From the NCBI RefSeq assembly GCF_002688565.1, contig NZ_CP024011.1, positions 3,038,001 through 3,102,000 of the forward strand: a stretch of 64,000 bases of DNA, in the 5' to 3' direction. Below, piece after piece: positions 8,881 through 18,115 of this stretch. Under the pieces are notes generated by a model. The model was given only the letters and a program-made list of their open reading frames with translations, was not told where the DNA came from and did not search any database. The position numbers and the translations under genes were made by a program. Position 1 is the first letter of the stretch; every line of letters starts with the position of its first letter. Source of the stretch: Acinetobacter sp. LoGeW2-3. GTDB taxonomy: Bacteria; Pseudomonadota; Gammaproteobacteria; Pseudomonadales; Moraxellaceae.

Positions 8881-10019
8881 TATTGTATTCTCACCGATCC
8901 AACTGCACCTACGGCATTGGCTTGCACATTGCCTAGTTCCACCTTAAAGCCTTGCTGTGTCAATTGACGCGTCAGAGTACTCAGAGCATCAGAAGACTTT
9001 GCCTGCAGATCCATATTCAGACTTGAGCTATCATAGCTGACCCGCTGTGCAATAATCTGATTTTGCATTAACATCGGTCCGACTCGACTGATCAGATCAA
9101 AGGCTTGGGTATTCGCCACTTGGCTTAAACGCATCTGCCCTTCAAACTGGCTCTTGATATTCTGCTCGTTTACCGGGTAGTTCTGACCAAACCAATATTT
9201 AAACTGGTCAATGGCTTGAGAAGCCGTTTGATTGGCTATCTTTTTATATTGGTACCAACGCACCGCATCATAACTAAATTGCAATACCAGAATACCCAAG
9301 AATACAGCTGCACAGGCTTTCCAATAACCGGAAACCGGCGCATCTGACTTGGCTTTGGGCAAAACATTAAAAGGATGCTGTTTGGCTTTTTTCAGTTGAG
9401 GAATGCTGTACTGGAATGATTCAATCTGGTCATGCGTAACATACGCTTCCAGACTTCGCAGCTGGTCGTTATTCAGGTTGCTGACTTTGTAATTTACATC
9501 TTTAGGCTGATAATCCAGATACAAACTCAGATCATCCACCGAATGACCGACATATTCCGATTCACGGACCAGCAACCGTCCAGCGACTTCAGCTATTATA
9601 TGTTGATTTTCTTCAGGAACCGGCAGGACCAGAAAATCTGGCAGTAAAGCTGTGACTTTGACCGGCAGCAGATGTAAGGCATGCTGCATGGTTTCAACGG
9701 TTGAATTGGCAATTCCGAGCACACTGAGCTGATCGGGCTGCTGAAAATGATGCAGTACTTTCATCGCATCCACTGGCAGAATGACATATTCCTCCAGCAA
9801 ATATTTGATGGCATCTTGTCCCATTTTCTTATACTGGGCTTTGGACATTGTCTGCTGCAAAATCTGCACATGACGACTTGGGAAAAAGACGGTTGCCTCT
9901 GTCCCATGCTGTCCCTGAATCTCCTGAATCAGTTGCTCAAGTGTATCGGCACTTTTCCAGAATTCCCCATCTGACCATTGCCAAACCCCATTGGCTTCTG
10001 GCATCCATAAATACAACAT
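8880..10019 (-). CDS. gspL: Type II secretion system protein L (GspL)
   Basis: A 379-residue inner-membrane protein with an actin-like cytoplasmic domain (about 1-230; DFLVLPVPEEN and GHSVDDLSLYLDY segments typical of GspL), a single membrane helix (about 243-262, ACAAVFLGILVLQFSYDAV) and a periplasmic ferredoxin-like domain. GspL recruits the secretion ATPase GspE to the membrane. It is coupled to gspM and lies 29 bases from the sixA-like gene, so the run from gpsA to gspM may be one operon. Confidence 0.9.
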   Translation of the reverse strand: MLYLWMPEANGVWQWSDGEFWKSADTLEQLIQEIQGQHGTEATVFFPSRHVQILQQTMSKAQYKKMGQDAIKYLLEEYVILPVDAMKVLHHFQQPDQLSVLGIANSTVETMQHALHLLPVKVTALLPDFLVLPVPEENQHIIAEVAGRLLVRESEYVGHSVDDLSLYLDYQPKDVNYKVSNLNNDQLRSLEAYVTHDQIESFQYSIPQLKKAKQHPFNVLPKAKSDAPVSGYWKACAAVFLGILVLQFSYDAVRWYQYKKIANQTASQAIDQFKYWFGQNYPVNEQNIKSQFEGQMRLSQVANTQAFDLISRVGPMLMQNQIIAQRVSYDSSSLNMDLQAKSSDALSTLTRQLTQQGFKVELGNVQANAVGAVGSVRIQ

Positions 10020-10048
10020 TGATTGTTTTCTGCCGTTTTAATAGTTTT

Positions 10049-10504
10049 TTATACTGTTGGAATAAAGCTTTTTTGCTGGGTCGATAGCCCTGCTGTAATC
10101 ACTGCCTGATCATAAATTCGCGCTTCTGATAAATGAAAAGGATGGAAAGATTCCTCTGTCAAAATGGAAGCAATATGTGCCACCACATTCATATGACAGA
10201 CTACCGCAATTGACTCATACGGCAATTGCGACAACCACTCAACTGCGACTTTAGCATCATCATCCGGTTTAATAGTATTACAGATCACGACTGGAACATC
10301 TTTATAAAAAGCTTGCAAATGTGCCAAGGTTTCTTGGGCACGCAGCAACGGACTCACGACAAAGACTTCTGGTTTTATCACGCCTTTTAAATATTGAGCA
10401 GTTTGTTCTGCCTGCAGATGCCCACGCTCAGTCAAAGGACGCTTGGTGTCATTACCATGTACTGGTGGAGCTGCTTCGCCATGACGCACGAGTGTCAGTT
10501 GCAT
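10049..10504 (-). CDS. sixA: Histidine phosphatase family protein (SixA-like)
   Basis: A 151-residue cytoplasmic phosphatase with the LVRHGEA catalytic motif directly after the start and VCHMNVVAH as the second histidine motif. SixA removes phosphate from phosphohistidine proteins, mainly PtsP/NPr in E. coli. An upstream in-frame ATG at 10561 would add 19 residues, but MQLTLVRHGEA is the usual family beginning, and AGGGA is well placed before the ATG at 10504, so this start is preferred. The first half of the motif set, including RAQETL, is intact. Confidence 0.85.
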   Translation of the reverse strand: MQLTLVRHGEAAPPVHGNDTKRPLTERGHLQAEQTAQYLKGVIKPEVFVVSPLLRAQETLAHLQAFYKDVPVVICNTIKPDDDAKVAVEWLSQLPYESIAVVCHMNVVAHIASILTEESFHPFHLSEARIYDQAVITAGLSTQQKSFIPTV

Positions 10505-10581
10505 ACATTTCCCTATTCGTTCATTCAGCTGATGATCAGACCCTAATTCAAGACTGATCAACCAGTTCCATCACTTATAAA

Positions 10582-11655
10582 TCAGACTTGATGATGTGGC
10601 AAGACAAATTCCACATCACTGCGATGACCATTTTTCATTAAGGACACGGCAATGCTCATTGGTGGCGCACCTTCGAAGATCACCGCATACAAAGCGCAGG
10701 TAATTGGCATATATACATCCAGCTCTTCAGAGCGCGCTTTCACCTGCACAATGGTGTTAATCCCTTCTGCTGTTTGACCTAATTCAGTGGTTGCCTGCTC
10801 CAGCGTTTTACCTTTACCCAATGCATAACCGACCTGATAGTTACGGCTTAGCGGACTGTTACAAGTCGCAAATAAATCGCCTACGCCAGACAATCCCAAG
10901 AAAGTTAACGGATTGGCACCCAGCTTCACTGCAAAACGACTCATTTCAGCCAAGGCACGTGTCAAAATCATACTCTTGGTATTTTCACCAACGTTATAAG
11001 CGGCCGCCATACCCATCGCCACAGCATAAATATTTTTCAGTGCACCACCAAGTTCCACACCATGCACATCATCGCTGGCAAAGACACGGAATAAAGCGCT
11101 ATGTAATGCTTGCTGCACCGCATAACGCACCAGTTCTGACTCACTCGCAATTACAGTACCCGCTGGTTGCCCAGCGACAATTTCTTTCGCAAGGTTTGGG
11201 CCAGACAGCACACCATACGGTACTTCAGGCAATTCCTCATGAATGATATCGCTCATAAAACTAAAGGTTTTTGCTTCAATCCCTTTAGTCAGCGAAATTA
11301 CTGCTTGAGAGCTAATAAACGGCTTAATCTGTTTCAGTACATCACGGAAAGAATGGCTAGGAATCGCTACCAAAATGATGTCACGGTCACGTACTGCTTG
11401 TTCCAGATCAGATACCGCTAATAATGCAGGTTCCAATTGGAAATCCGGCAAATAACGCTTATTAATATGGGTGGTATTAATATCCGCAGCAGTGGCTTCA
11501 TCACGAATCCAGATCATGGTGTCACAACCATTGCGTACTGCGGTATTGGCCATCGCTGTACCAAAACTGCCACCACCCAACACCGTAATTCTTAACGCAG
11601 TCTTACGGTCAATTTCTACTGGTTCAACCAGATCTGAAAATTTTAATTCTGACAT
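10582..11655 (-). CDS. gpsA: Glycerol-3-phosphate dehydrogenase [NAD(P)+]
   Basis: A 357-residue enzyme that makes sn-glycerol 3-phosphate from dihydroxyacetone phosphate for phospholipid synthesis. The nucleotide-binding loop LGGGSFGTA lies at about 27-35, the catalytic lysine is in GGALKNIYAVAMG, and the C-terminal SRNYQVG and GQTAEG motifs are present. It is some 18 residues longer at the N-terminus than E. coli GpsA. It is followed closely by sixA and gspLM on the same strand. Confidence 0.97.
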   Translation of the reverse strand: MSELKFSDLVEPVEIDRKTALRITVLGGGSFGTAMANTAVRNGCDTMIWIRDEATAADINTTHINKRYLPDFQLEPALLAVSDLEQAVRDRDIILVAIPSHSFRDVLKQIKPFISSQAVISLTKGIEAKTFSFMSDIIHEELPEVPYGVLSGPNLAKEIVAGQPAGTVIASESELVRYAVQQALHSALFRVFASDDVHGVELGGALKNIYAVAMGMAAAYNVGENTKSMILTRALAEMSRFAVKLGANPLTFLGLSGVGDLFATCNSPLSRNYQVGYALGKGKTLEQATTELGQTAEGINTIVQVKARSEELDVYMPITCALYAVIFEGAPPMSIAVSLMKNGHRSDVEFVLPHHQV

Positions 11656-11684
11656 GTAGTTTTAATATCCTATATTCAGCCAAA

Positions 11685-12266
11685 TTAGTGTGATGGATTC
11701 CACTGGCTGACAAATTCTTCTGTATGGATTTCTGCACGTGGCGCAATCGTTTTTGCTGCCGTACCAATATAAATAATGCCTGAAACCAGATCCTTCTCTG
11801 AAATTCCCAAAGCCTGCTTAAAGTATAGCGACTCTACAACGGCTCCACTACGCCACATGGTCGAAAAACCTTGAGCCTGTAAGGACAATAAGAAATTCTG
11901 AATTGCAGCGCCAGAACTCAGGATTTGTTCAAAATGTGGCACTTTGGGATGGTCTTTTAAACGGGTTAAAGCCAGAACCAGCAAAGGTGCACGGAAAGGA
12001 TGGTGCTTGACCCGCTCAATCTGTGCTGCTTCGGTCTGGCCTAGATCAATCAATGCCTGTGACAACAACTCACCAAAAGCTTCACGCTTGTCATCCGGAA
12101 TAACCACAAATTCAGTCGGTTTCAAACGATGATAATCAGGAGCAGTAAGTGCCGCTTGAAAAGCCATTTCCAGCTGTTCGGCATTTGGTGCTGGAGCAAT
12201 CAGCTGACCAATAGATTGACGTTGATGAATATTCTGATGAACGATTTCGATCGTTGATTCGGTCAT
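11685..12266 (-). CDS. Nitroreductase family protein (YdjA type)
   Basis: A 193-residue FMN-dependent oxidoreductase of the small YdjA subgroup. The RQSIGQLIAPAP opening (FMN phosphate contact), the APDYHRLKPTEFVVI stretch, the QNFLLSLQAQGFSTMWRSGA region and a C-terminal GIIYIGTAA strand match the fold. The natural substrate of such proteins is unknown. It lies 29 bases upstream of gpsA and may be co-transcribed with it. Confidence 0.88.
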   Translation of the reverse strand: MTESTIEIVHQNIHQRQSIGQLIAPAPNAEQLEMAFQAALTAPDYHRLKPTEFVVIPDDKREAFGELLSQALIDLGQTEAAQIERVKHHPFRAPLLVLALTRLKDHPKVPHFEQILSSGAAIQNFLLSLQAQGFSTMWRSGAVVESLYFKQALGISEKDLVSGIIYIGTAAKTIAPRAEIHTEEFVSQWNPSH

Positions 12267-12525
12267 TGCCTTGTATTTCTATACTTAAAAACTGTGATCA
12301 AGATTAGCATATTCATCTCGGGATTCTCTATATCCTGTATTTTTATTCAGCCTGCTTAAGCACTTTTAGCTCATCTTTAATCATTTTTGATCACGATTTT
12401 TAAAATGCTTTAATCATGATGACATGGCTAATACTGAAAATTGCCAAACTTATACATGCTCTACAAATTATCAAGATTATTATGTGATTAATTATACGAT
12501 TATCTGATCTTGACGAGTTTTAGAC

Positions 12526-12906
12526 ATGACAAAAACATTAACCATGGGTGCAGCGATTGCTACTGCACTAGCTTTGACCGCGTGTAGCTCCAATCCAACC
12601 AACACGACTGCAATCCAAAAAGAAAATAATCAATTTGAAGTCACTGGCTTAGGTAAGACTCAGGTGATTGCCAAAAACAATGCCGTGAACGCTGCTTCTA
12701 AAACCTGCGGCTCACGCGCAACACCAATTATTGTCGATGAACAATCTACTTATGATGGCGCACTCAAAGGCGTAGTCGATGAACAAACTGGTCAGATGAT
12801 TCAGGCAGCTGCCAAAGTACTGGGCAATATCGCGGGTACAGGCAATAGCATTAACTCAGATGATGACTACCAAACCACCCTGACCTTCCGTTGTCAGTCT
12901 AGTTAA
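12526..12906 (+). CDS. Small predicted lipoprotein, function unknown
   Basis: A 126-residue exported protein. A signal peptide ends in the lipobox LTAC, so Cys20 should be lipidated, followed by SSNPTNTT, a typical outer-membrane-directed start. The mature part is small and polar with two further cysteines (TCGS and FRCQSS) that could form a disulfide. It is transcribed alone and ends in a terminator shared with the convergent rhlB. No family is recognised. Confidence 0.8.
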   Translation: MTKTLTMGAAIATALALTACSSNPTNTTAIQKENNQFEVTGLGKTQVIAKNNAVNAASKTCGSRATPIIVDEQSTYDGALKGVVDEQTGQMIQAAAKVLGNIAGTGNSINSDDDYQTTLTFRCQSS

Positions 12907-12923
12907 TTAAAGTATTAACTATA

Positions 12924-12950
12924 AAAAAACCGCTCAATGAGCGGTTTTTT
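12924..12950. terminator. Bidirectional terminator between lipoprotein gene and rhlB
   Basis: AAAAAACCGCTC and GAGCGGTTTTTT pair around a three-base loop between convergent genes; A and T runs on both sides serve both strands. Confidence 0.9.
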
Positions 12951-12963
12951 TATGAACTGGAAA

Positions 12964-14115
12964 TTAGCAATAACCTTCCAGGCGCGTCAGTGGTAATTTC
13001 TGGCCAATGGCTTTCTCAATCTCTGGAAGATAGAACGCATCATCTTCAGACAGGAAACTGATACTCACGCCACGGGTACCAGCACGGCCAGTACGGCCAA
13101 TACGGTGTACATAATCATCCGACTGTTCTGGCAAAGTAAAGTTCACCACATGCGATACGCCATCGACATGGATCCCACGACCAGCCACATCGGTGGCAAT
13201 CATGATGTTGTGCTTACCGTTTTTAAACTGATCCAGCATTTTCAAACGCTTGTCTTGTGCAATTTCACCAGACAGCATCACCACTTTATAGTTATCACGT
13301 TTTAGATGATCATAAAGTTTACGCACCTGATCACGACGATTGGCGAAGATCATCACCTTCTCGATCGGTTCATCACGCAGAATGTCTTGTAGCAGTTTGT
13401 ATTTATCTGCCTTGGCGACCATATACACACGTTGCTCGACATCGGCATTAGTTTTCTTCTCTGGCTCAATTTCAACAGTGACCGGTTCAAACAACCACTG
13501 TTGTGCCAGATTCAATACGTCATAACTAAAAGTCGCCGAGAACATTAAGGTCTGGCGCTGTTCCTTACGTGGTGAGAAACGTACGATACGTTTTACCGAA
13601 GGAATAAAGCCCATATCCAATAGACGGTCAGCTTCGTCGATCACCAAGAATTCAATCTGATCTAACCAAACTTCTTTTTGTTCAACAAAGTCAATTAAGC
13701 GGCCTGGCGTTGCCACCATGATATCAACAGGAGCTTTATCTAACTGCGCTTTTTGCTTGTCAAAATCCACACCACCAAGCAGTGTCACTACACTCAGGTC
13801 AGTAAACTTGGTGAGCTCATGCGCATCACTTTCGATTTGCAGGGCAAGTTCACGTGTTGGTGCCAGAATCAGTGCACGTGGTTCACCACGATAGCGCTGG
13901 CCTTGTACAGGATTGCTCAATAGATCATTGATGATACTCACCAGGAAGGCCGCTGTTTTACCCGTACCCGTCTGAGCACGACCAATTGCATCGTGACCTG
14001 CCAATGTGAATTTTAAAACCTTCTCCTGAATAGGCGTCATAGAAGAAAAGCCTAAAGCATCGATCGCTTGTTTTAGATTAGGATGTAAATTTAAGGTTTC
14101 AAAACCAGATGACAT
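12964..14115 (-). CDS. rhlB: DEAD-box ATP-dependent RNA helicase (RhlB type)
   Basis: A 383-residue RNA helicase. Motifs in order: Q motif (GFSSMTPIQ), AQTGTGKT, PTRELALQI, TPGRL, DEAD in VIDEADRLLD, SAT in MFSATF, and HRIGRTGR. RhlB in E. coli unwinds RNA for the degradosome; here that partnership is an inference. The frame extends to a GTG at 14142, but the ATG at 14115 (MSSGFETLNLHP) matches the usual family start and is preferred. It lacks the long basic C-terminal tail of RhlE/SrmB types. Confidence 0.92.
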   Translation of the reverse strand: MSSGFETLNLHPNLKQAIDALGFSSMTPIQEKVLKFTLAGHDAIGRAQTGTGKTAAFLVSIINDLLSNPVQGQRYRGEPRALILAPTRELALQIESDAHELTKFTDLSVVTLLGGVDFDKQKAQLDKAPVDIMVATPGRLIDFVEQKEVWLDQIEFLVIDEADRLLDMGFIPSVKRIVRFSPRKEQRQTLMFSATFSYDVLNLAQQWLFEPVTVEIEPEKKTNADVEQRVYMVAKADKYKLLQDILRDEPIEKVMIFANRRDQVRKLYDHLKRDNYKVVMLSGEIAQDKRLKMLDQFKNGKHNIMIATDVAGRGIHVDGVSHVVNFTLPEQSDDYVHRIGRTGRAGTRGVSISFLSEDDAFYLPEIEKAIGQKLPLTRLEGYC

Positions 14116-14165
14116 AAAGCGGTGCTCTAAATAGATAATCACTAAGATATAGACAGTATAAACAA

Positions 14166-14195
14166 AAAACGCCCCAATTTATATTGGGGCGTTTT
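14166..14195 (-). terminator. Terminator of the cold-shock gene
   Basis: AAAACGCCCCAAT pairs with ATTGGGGCGTTTT around a four-base loop, 19 bases beyond the cold-shock gene stop. Confidence 0.9.
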
Positions 14196-14213
14196 ATTAG
14201 CTTAATCCGAAGA

Positions 14214-14429
14214 TTAGTCTAATGGTTGTACTTCTTCAGCTTGGAAGCCTTTTTGGCCTTTTACAACACTGAATTCAACACGTTGGCCATCACGAAGTGA
14301 ACGGTGACCGTCACCTTGGATCGCACGGAAATGAACGAATACGTCATCACCGCCATTACGTTGAATAAAGCCGAAGCCTTTAGTATCGTTAAACCACTTA
14401 ACTACGCCTTGTTCGCGAGCAGCTGTCAT
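14214..14429 (-). CDS. Cold-shock domain protein (CspA family)
   Basis: A 71-residue single-domain RNA/DNA-binding protein with the RNP1-type motif KGFGFI and RNP2-type motif DVFVHF. It acts as an RNA chaperone that melts secondary structure. The ATG is preceded by GAGGATTGACTT, a good ribosome binding site. The 367-base region upstream is AT-rich and could hold a long 5' leader such as those of cold-induced csp genes; whether this copy is cold-induced cannot be told. Confidence 0.95.
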   Translation of the reverse strand: MTAAREQGVVKWFNDTKGFGFIQRNGGDDVFVHFRAIQGDGHRSLRDGQRVEFSVVKGQKGFQAEEVQPLD

Positions 14430-14796
14430 AAGTCAATCCTCATTGTACCGAAAAGAAGGACCACCCGGTGTTGCAAACAGCAGAGCAAACAAGTTTGAAA
14501 ATATTATTTTTAAGCTTGTAATCATTCTGTAAAACTATTAACAAAATCCCGGTTACATCCATTTAGTCGTAGGACGAAAAACAATCAATTTGTTTATCTA
14601 AAATCCCACTAACGCATCGAGCTTAACATGGGTTTCTGACAAATAATAGCCTTTTTTTAGGTTTGTTCTAATTGATTTCGCTATTTTTTTCAGAAATTTG
14701 CATAAGGTTTTTTTATTTATTATTTCGTTTAATTTTTTTTAAAAAAGTTGGGATTTGGCATCCTATTTGCTAATATTTAAACCCTTTTTAAGTCGA
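14430..14796. other. Divergent intergenic region between csp and tusA-like gene
   Basis: A 367-base stretch, strongly AT-rich between about 14630 and 14750, presumably holding the two divergent promoters and the csp leader. I see no gene and no canonical cold box. Confidence 0.5.
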
Positions 14797-15045
14797 ATGA
14801 ATATTACGGAAATGAGTGATCACGCAGATCAGATCCGCACCATCGATGCCATGGGTAAACTCTGCCCTATGCCACTCTTGATGTTAAAGCGCGCACTGAA
14901 AAGCCATCCAGGCGAAACCTTTCTGTTGAAATCATCAGATCCGCATAGTCAGATTGATGTTTCGCGTTACTGTGAGTTAAATCAGCTGAAGTATGATATG
15001 AAACAAATTTCCGACGTGGAGTTTCACTACGTAATTGAATCCTAA
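14797..15045 (+). CDS. TusA-family sulfur carrier protein
   Basis: An approximately 82-residue cytoplasmic protein with the TusA signature DAMGKLCPMPLLMLKRAL; the cysteine of the CPMP motif carries sulfane sulfur. Family members feed sulfur to tRNA thiolation or other pathways. The open frame reaches back to a TTG at 14755, but that segment (SYLLIFKPFL) is unlike the family. ATG at 14797 or at 14812 is likely; neither has a clear Shine-Dalgarno. It lies 141 bases before rpoH on the same strand. Confidence 0.82.
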   Translation: MNITEMSDHADQIRTIDAMGKLCPMPLLMLKRALKSHPGETFLLKSSDPHSQIDVSRYCELNQLKYDMKQISDVEFHYVIES

Positions 15046-15186
15046 AAATTTTCAATTAAACTATTTATCTTCACATTCGTATAAAAGTTTACATATCTAT
15101 ACCCAAATATCCATCATTTGACTGGAGATTGGATTAACATAAATCTTAGATTTGGGAATGATCCCGTTATTCCTTAAGGAGAACAC

Positions 15187-16056
15187 ATGAGTGACAGCAG
15201 CAATCAATTGATGCCCCTGTCATTATCGGCGCCAGGTGTCAATCTCGGTGCTTATATTAGTACTGTCAATCAGATTCCTATTTTAACTGCCGAACAAGAA
15301 AAAGAGTTGGCAGACCGATATTTCTATGACCAGGATTTGGACGCAGCAAAAATGCTGGTGATGTCCCACCTGCGTTTTGTTGTACATATTGCACGTAGTT
15401 ACGCAGGTTATGGCCTGCCTCAAGGTGACCTCATCCAAGAAGGCAACCTTGGTCTTATGAAAGCGGTAAAACGCTTTGACCCGAATATGGGTGTCCGTCT
15501 TGTTTCCTTTGCCGTGCACTGGATTAAGGCGGAAATCCACGAATATGTGATTCGTAATTGGCGTATTGTTAAAATTGCGACCACCAAAGCACAGCGTAAA
15601 CTGTTCTTTAATCTGCGTAGTCTAAAAAAGTCATCTAAAAAGCTGACATTAGATGAAGCTCGATCCATTGCTAATGACCTGAATGTGACCCCTGAACAGG
15701 TTCTGGAAATGGAAGGCCGTTTGACTGCCTATGATGCAGCATTTGAAGCTTCTGGCGATGATGACGATGAAGGTTCAGGTCATGTTGCTCCAGCACTATA
15801 TCTGGAAGATAACCGTTACGATCCGGCACGTCTGATTGAAAATGAAGACTACGAAGAACAAAGTACTGCTGCCCTGCACGATGCCATGGAACAACTTGAT
15901 GACCGTTCACGTAACATCTTGCAGCGTCGCTGGTTAGATGATGAAAAATCCACCCTGCATGAGCTTGCCGCAGAATACAATGTTTCTGCCGAGCGTATTC
16001 GTCAACTGGAAAAAAATGCCATGGAAAAAATTAAAGTTGCGATGTCTTCCAACTAA
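15187..16056 (+). CDS. rpoH: RNA polymerase heat-shock sigma factor sigma-32
   Basis: A 289-residue sigma-70 family factor directing heat-shock transcription. Region 2 carries [20 protein letters not shown] and the melting motif [20 protein letters not shown] in outline; the RpoH box [10 protein letters not shown] is exact and separates it from other sigma factors; region 4.2 ends with the [20 protein letters not shown]. Length matches E. coli (284). The ATG is preceded by AAGGAGAACAC, a strong ribosome binding site. A promoter of its regulon is visible before clpB at 35868-35893. Confidence 0.98.
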   Translation: MSDSSNQLMPLSLSAPGVNLGAYISTVNQIPILTAEQEKELADRYFYDQDLDAAKMLVMSHLRFVVHIARSYAGYGLPQGDLIQEGNLGLMKAVKRFDPNMGVRLVSFAVHWIKAEIHEYVIRNWRIVKIATTKAQRKLFFNLRSLKKSSKKLTLDEARSIANDLNVTPEQVLEMEGRLTAYDAAFEASGDDDDEGSGHVAPALYLEDNRYDPARLIENEDYEEQSTAALHDAMEQLDDRSRNILQRRWLDDEKSTLHELAAEYNVSAERIRQLEKNAMEKIKVAMSSN

Positions 16057-16086
16057 GTTCCAAGCATTTTATAAAAAGTTTTATAT

Positions 16087-16116
16087 AAAAAAGCCTTCAG
16101 ATCTGAAGGCTTTTTT
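16087..16116 (+). terminator. rpoH terminator
   Basis: Perfect palindrome AGCCTTCAGATCTGAAGGCT with flanking A and T runs, 30 bases after the rpoH stop. Confidence 0.92.
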
Positions 16117-16191
16117 ATCTTTTAATGCCGTGTTTCAGCCTGTACTTTTATGCTAAGGTTAAGCGCAAAATTTACAGGATGATCAATTCAG

Positions 16192-16557
16192 ATGTGGATT
16201 GCGATTTCAGCGATTAACCTCGCCCTAGCGGTCATGCTTGGTGCTTTTGGTGCACATGGTTTAAAGAGCCGTGCAACTGAGGCTCAGCTTGGCTGGTGGC
16301 AGACTGCAACCGATTACTTTTTCTATCATGCGCTGGGCTTACTGCTATTAGGTATCCTGGCAAAAGTGATTCCACAGTTGCCAATTAAGCCAAGTTTTAT
16401 TTTGATTCAATTGGGCATTTTACTGTTCAGTGGTTCACTTTATATTATGGCGCTTGGTTTACCGCGCGGTTTGGGTGCAATTACCCCGATTGGCGGTGCA
16501 CTGATGATCGCAGGCTGGCTGACTCTGGCCTGGAATGCATTCAAATACATCAAGTAA
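16192..16557 (+). CDS. DUF423 family membrane protein
   Basis: A 121-residue integral inner-membrane protein with four hydrophobic helices and the conserved GAFGAHGLK motif of DUF423 (YgdD/YwdK). The HAL and LPRGLGAITPIGG segments also match the family. Function is not known. It stands 28 bases before thiS and may share its transcript, though no link with thiamine is established. Confidence 0.9.
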   Translation: MWIAISAINLALAVMLGAFGAHGLKSRATEAQLGWWQTATDYFFYHALGLLLLGILAKVIPQLPIKPSFILIQLGILLFSGSLYIMALGLPRGLGAITPIGGALMIAGWLTLAWNAFKYIK

Positions 16558-16585
16558 GAACTGATCACATTCAGAGGGTGCCAAC

Positions 16586-16783
16586 ATGAACATCTATATC
16601 AATGGCGAACAACAACAGACCGACTGCACGACCTTGATGGAACTGGTCCAGCATCTTGCGCTTGAGGGTAAGCGCTATGCTGTTGAAGTCAATGAAATGA
16701 TCGTTCCCAAAAGCAGATTGGCAGCAACGCCAATCTGTGAGGCAGATAAAATCGAAATCATTCACGCTGTCGGTGGCGGCTAA
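16586..16783 (+). CDS. thiS: Sulfur carrier protein ThiS
   Basis: A 65-residue ubiquitin-like protein ending in GGG; the terminal Gly-Gly is adenylated and thiocarboxylated to give sulfur for the thiazole ring of thiamine. The family pattern VNEMIVPKSRL and EIIHAVGGG is clear. AGAGGGTGCCAAC stands before the ATG. thiG follows after 15 bases. thiF, thiE and thiC are not in the window. Confidence 0.95.
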   Translation: MNIYINGEQQQTDCTTLMELVQHLALEGKRYAVEVNEMIVPKSRLAATPICEADKIEIIHAVGGG

Positions 16784-16798
16784 GGTTCGGAAAATACT

Positions 16799-17581
16799 AT
16801 GCAAGATATACTTCAAATTGGCTCACGCCAGTTCCAGTCACGTCTGTTGGTTGGTACAGGAAAATATAAAGACCTACAGGAAACTGACCAAGCAATTCAG
16901 GCCAGTGGTGCAGAGATCGTGACGGTTGCAATCCGCCGTGTGAATATCGGTCAGCATCCCGATCAACCGAACCTGCTCTCTGTCGTTCCACCAGAAAAAT
17001 ACACCATTCTGCCAAATACGGCGGGTTGTTTCGATGCCAATAGTGCAGTACGTACCTGTATGTTGGCACGTGAACTACTGGATGGACATAATCTGGTGAA
17101 ACTGGAAGTTCTGGGTGATGAAAAGACCTTATATCCAAACATTACTGAAACATTAAAAGCTGCCCACACCCTGATTGATGATGGTTTTGAAATCATGGTG
17201 TATACCTCAGATGATCCAATTGTAGCGCAAGAACTGGAAAGTATGGGCTGTGTTGCGATTATGCCTTTAGGTAGTCTGATTGGTTCAGGTCTCGGTATTT
17301 TGAATCCGCACACCATTTCCATTATTAAAGAAAATGCCAAAGTGCCTGTTTTGGTTGATGCCGGTGTTGGTACAGCCAGTGATGCAGCAATTGCTATGGA
17401 ACTGGGTTGCGACGGCGTATTAATGAATACCGCGATTGCTGCTGCGCAAAATCCGGTCTTGATGGCGTCTGCTATGCGCAAAGCAGTGGAAGCAGGTCGT
17501 GAAGCATTCTTGGCCGGTCGTATGCCGCGTAAGCGTATGGCCAATGCCAGCTCGCCCGAAACCGGTTATTTCTTTAAATAA
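16799..17581 (+). CDS. thiG: Thiazole synthase ThiG
   Basis: A 260-residue TIM-barrel enzyme that joins ThiS thiocarboxylate, dehydroglycine and 1-deoxyxylulose 5-phosphate into the thiamine thiazole. The Schiff-base lysine lies in [15 protein letters not shown], and the phosphate-binding [11 protein letters not shown] and [11 protein letters not shown] motifs are intact. Partner of thiS immediately upstream. I see no TPP riboswitch before the DUF423-thiS-thiG run. Confidence 0.97.
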   Translation: MQDILQIGSRQFQSRLLVGTGKYKDLQETDQAIQASGAEIVTVAIRRVNIGQHPDQPNLLSVVPPEKYTILPNTAGCFDANSAVRTCMLARELLDGHNLVKLEVLGDEKTLYPNITETLKAAHTLIDDGFEIMVYTSDDPIVAQELESMGCVAIMPLGSLIGSGLGILNPHTISIIKENAKVPVLVDAGVGTASDAAIAMELGCDGVLMNTAIAAAQNPVLMASAMRKAVEAGREAFLAGRMPRKRMANASSPETGYFFK

Positions 17582-17632
17582 GAATTTGGGATGTTATATA
17601 CAACCAAAGGATTTATTTTAGTGATGTCAATC

Positions 17633-17666
17633 AGTTCAGGAGCTTCCAGTAAACTCCTGAACTTTT
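17633..17666 (+). terminator. thiG terminator
   Basis: AGTTCAGGAG pairs with CTCCTGAACT around an 11-base loop, followed by a short T run, 51 bases after the thiG stop. Confidence 0.75.
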
Positions 17667-17788
17667 AAACATTCATTATCCTGATTACATTTTAAGATTA
17701 AGTATGAGATTTCATCCACTCACTTGGATCAGTCCAAATGTGGAACTCAAAATATAATCACAGACTCTTTTAAACTCACAGTTGCAAT

Positions 17789-18100
17789 CTAAAGCGCTTC
17801 TAAAATACGGATCTTCACACTGGCAACCGCGCCTTCAGTGGCTTTGGCATGTTGCTGCATATTCACACTGTGCATATGGGTTTCCAGATGCTGAATACTT
17901 TCCCATTTCTCAAACATCATGATTGAAAAAGGCACTTTGGTCTGCAATTGACTCTCAATCGATGGATGATCAATATAAACATCATAGAGATGACAACCCA
18001 GCTCTTGTAATACCTGTGCACGAATGTTTTCAAATGAATCCAGAACTTTTTTCATATCTTGTTCTGAATGACAGATAATTTCAGCAATAACGGTAATCAT
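17789..18100 (-). CDS. Quinol monooxygenase-like protein (YgiN/ABM family)
   Basis: A 103-residue antibiotic-biosynthesis-monooxygenase fold protein (ITVIAEIICHSEQ start, FMMFEKWESIQHLETHMHS core). YgiN in E. coli oxidises menadiol back to menadione and is encoded directly after mdaB. The same pair occurs here with a 15-base gap, which strongly supports a joint quinone redox role. The ATG is preceded by AGGAGATGT. E. coli YgiN has 104 residues. Confidence 0.85.
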   Translation of the reverse strand: MITVIAEIICHSEQDMKKVLDSFENIRAQVLQELGCHLYDVYIDHPSIESQLQTKVPFSIMMFEKWESIQHLETHMHSVNMQQHAKATEGAVASVKIRILEAL

Positions 18101-18115
18101 GGTTACATCTCCTGA

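Noticed and set aside
14113..14142. Extended GTG start for rhlB
   Set aside because: No ribosome binding site; the ATG at 14115 gives the usual RhlB N-terminus.
14755..14796. Extended TTG start for the TusA-like gene
   Set aside because: The added residues are hydrophobic and unlike TusA; an internal ATG gives the family length.
16117..16585. Possible TPP riboswitch before thiS
   Set aside because: The region is occupied by the DUF423 gene and a short leader; no THI-box-like sequence was seen.
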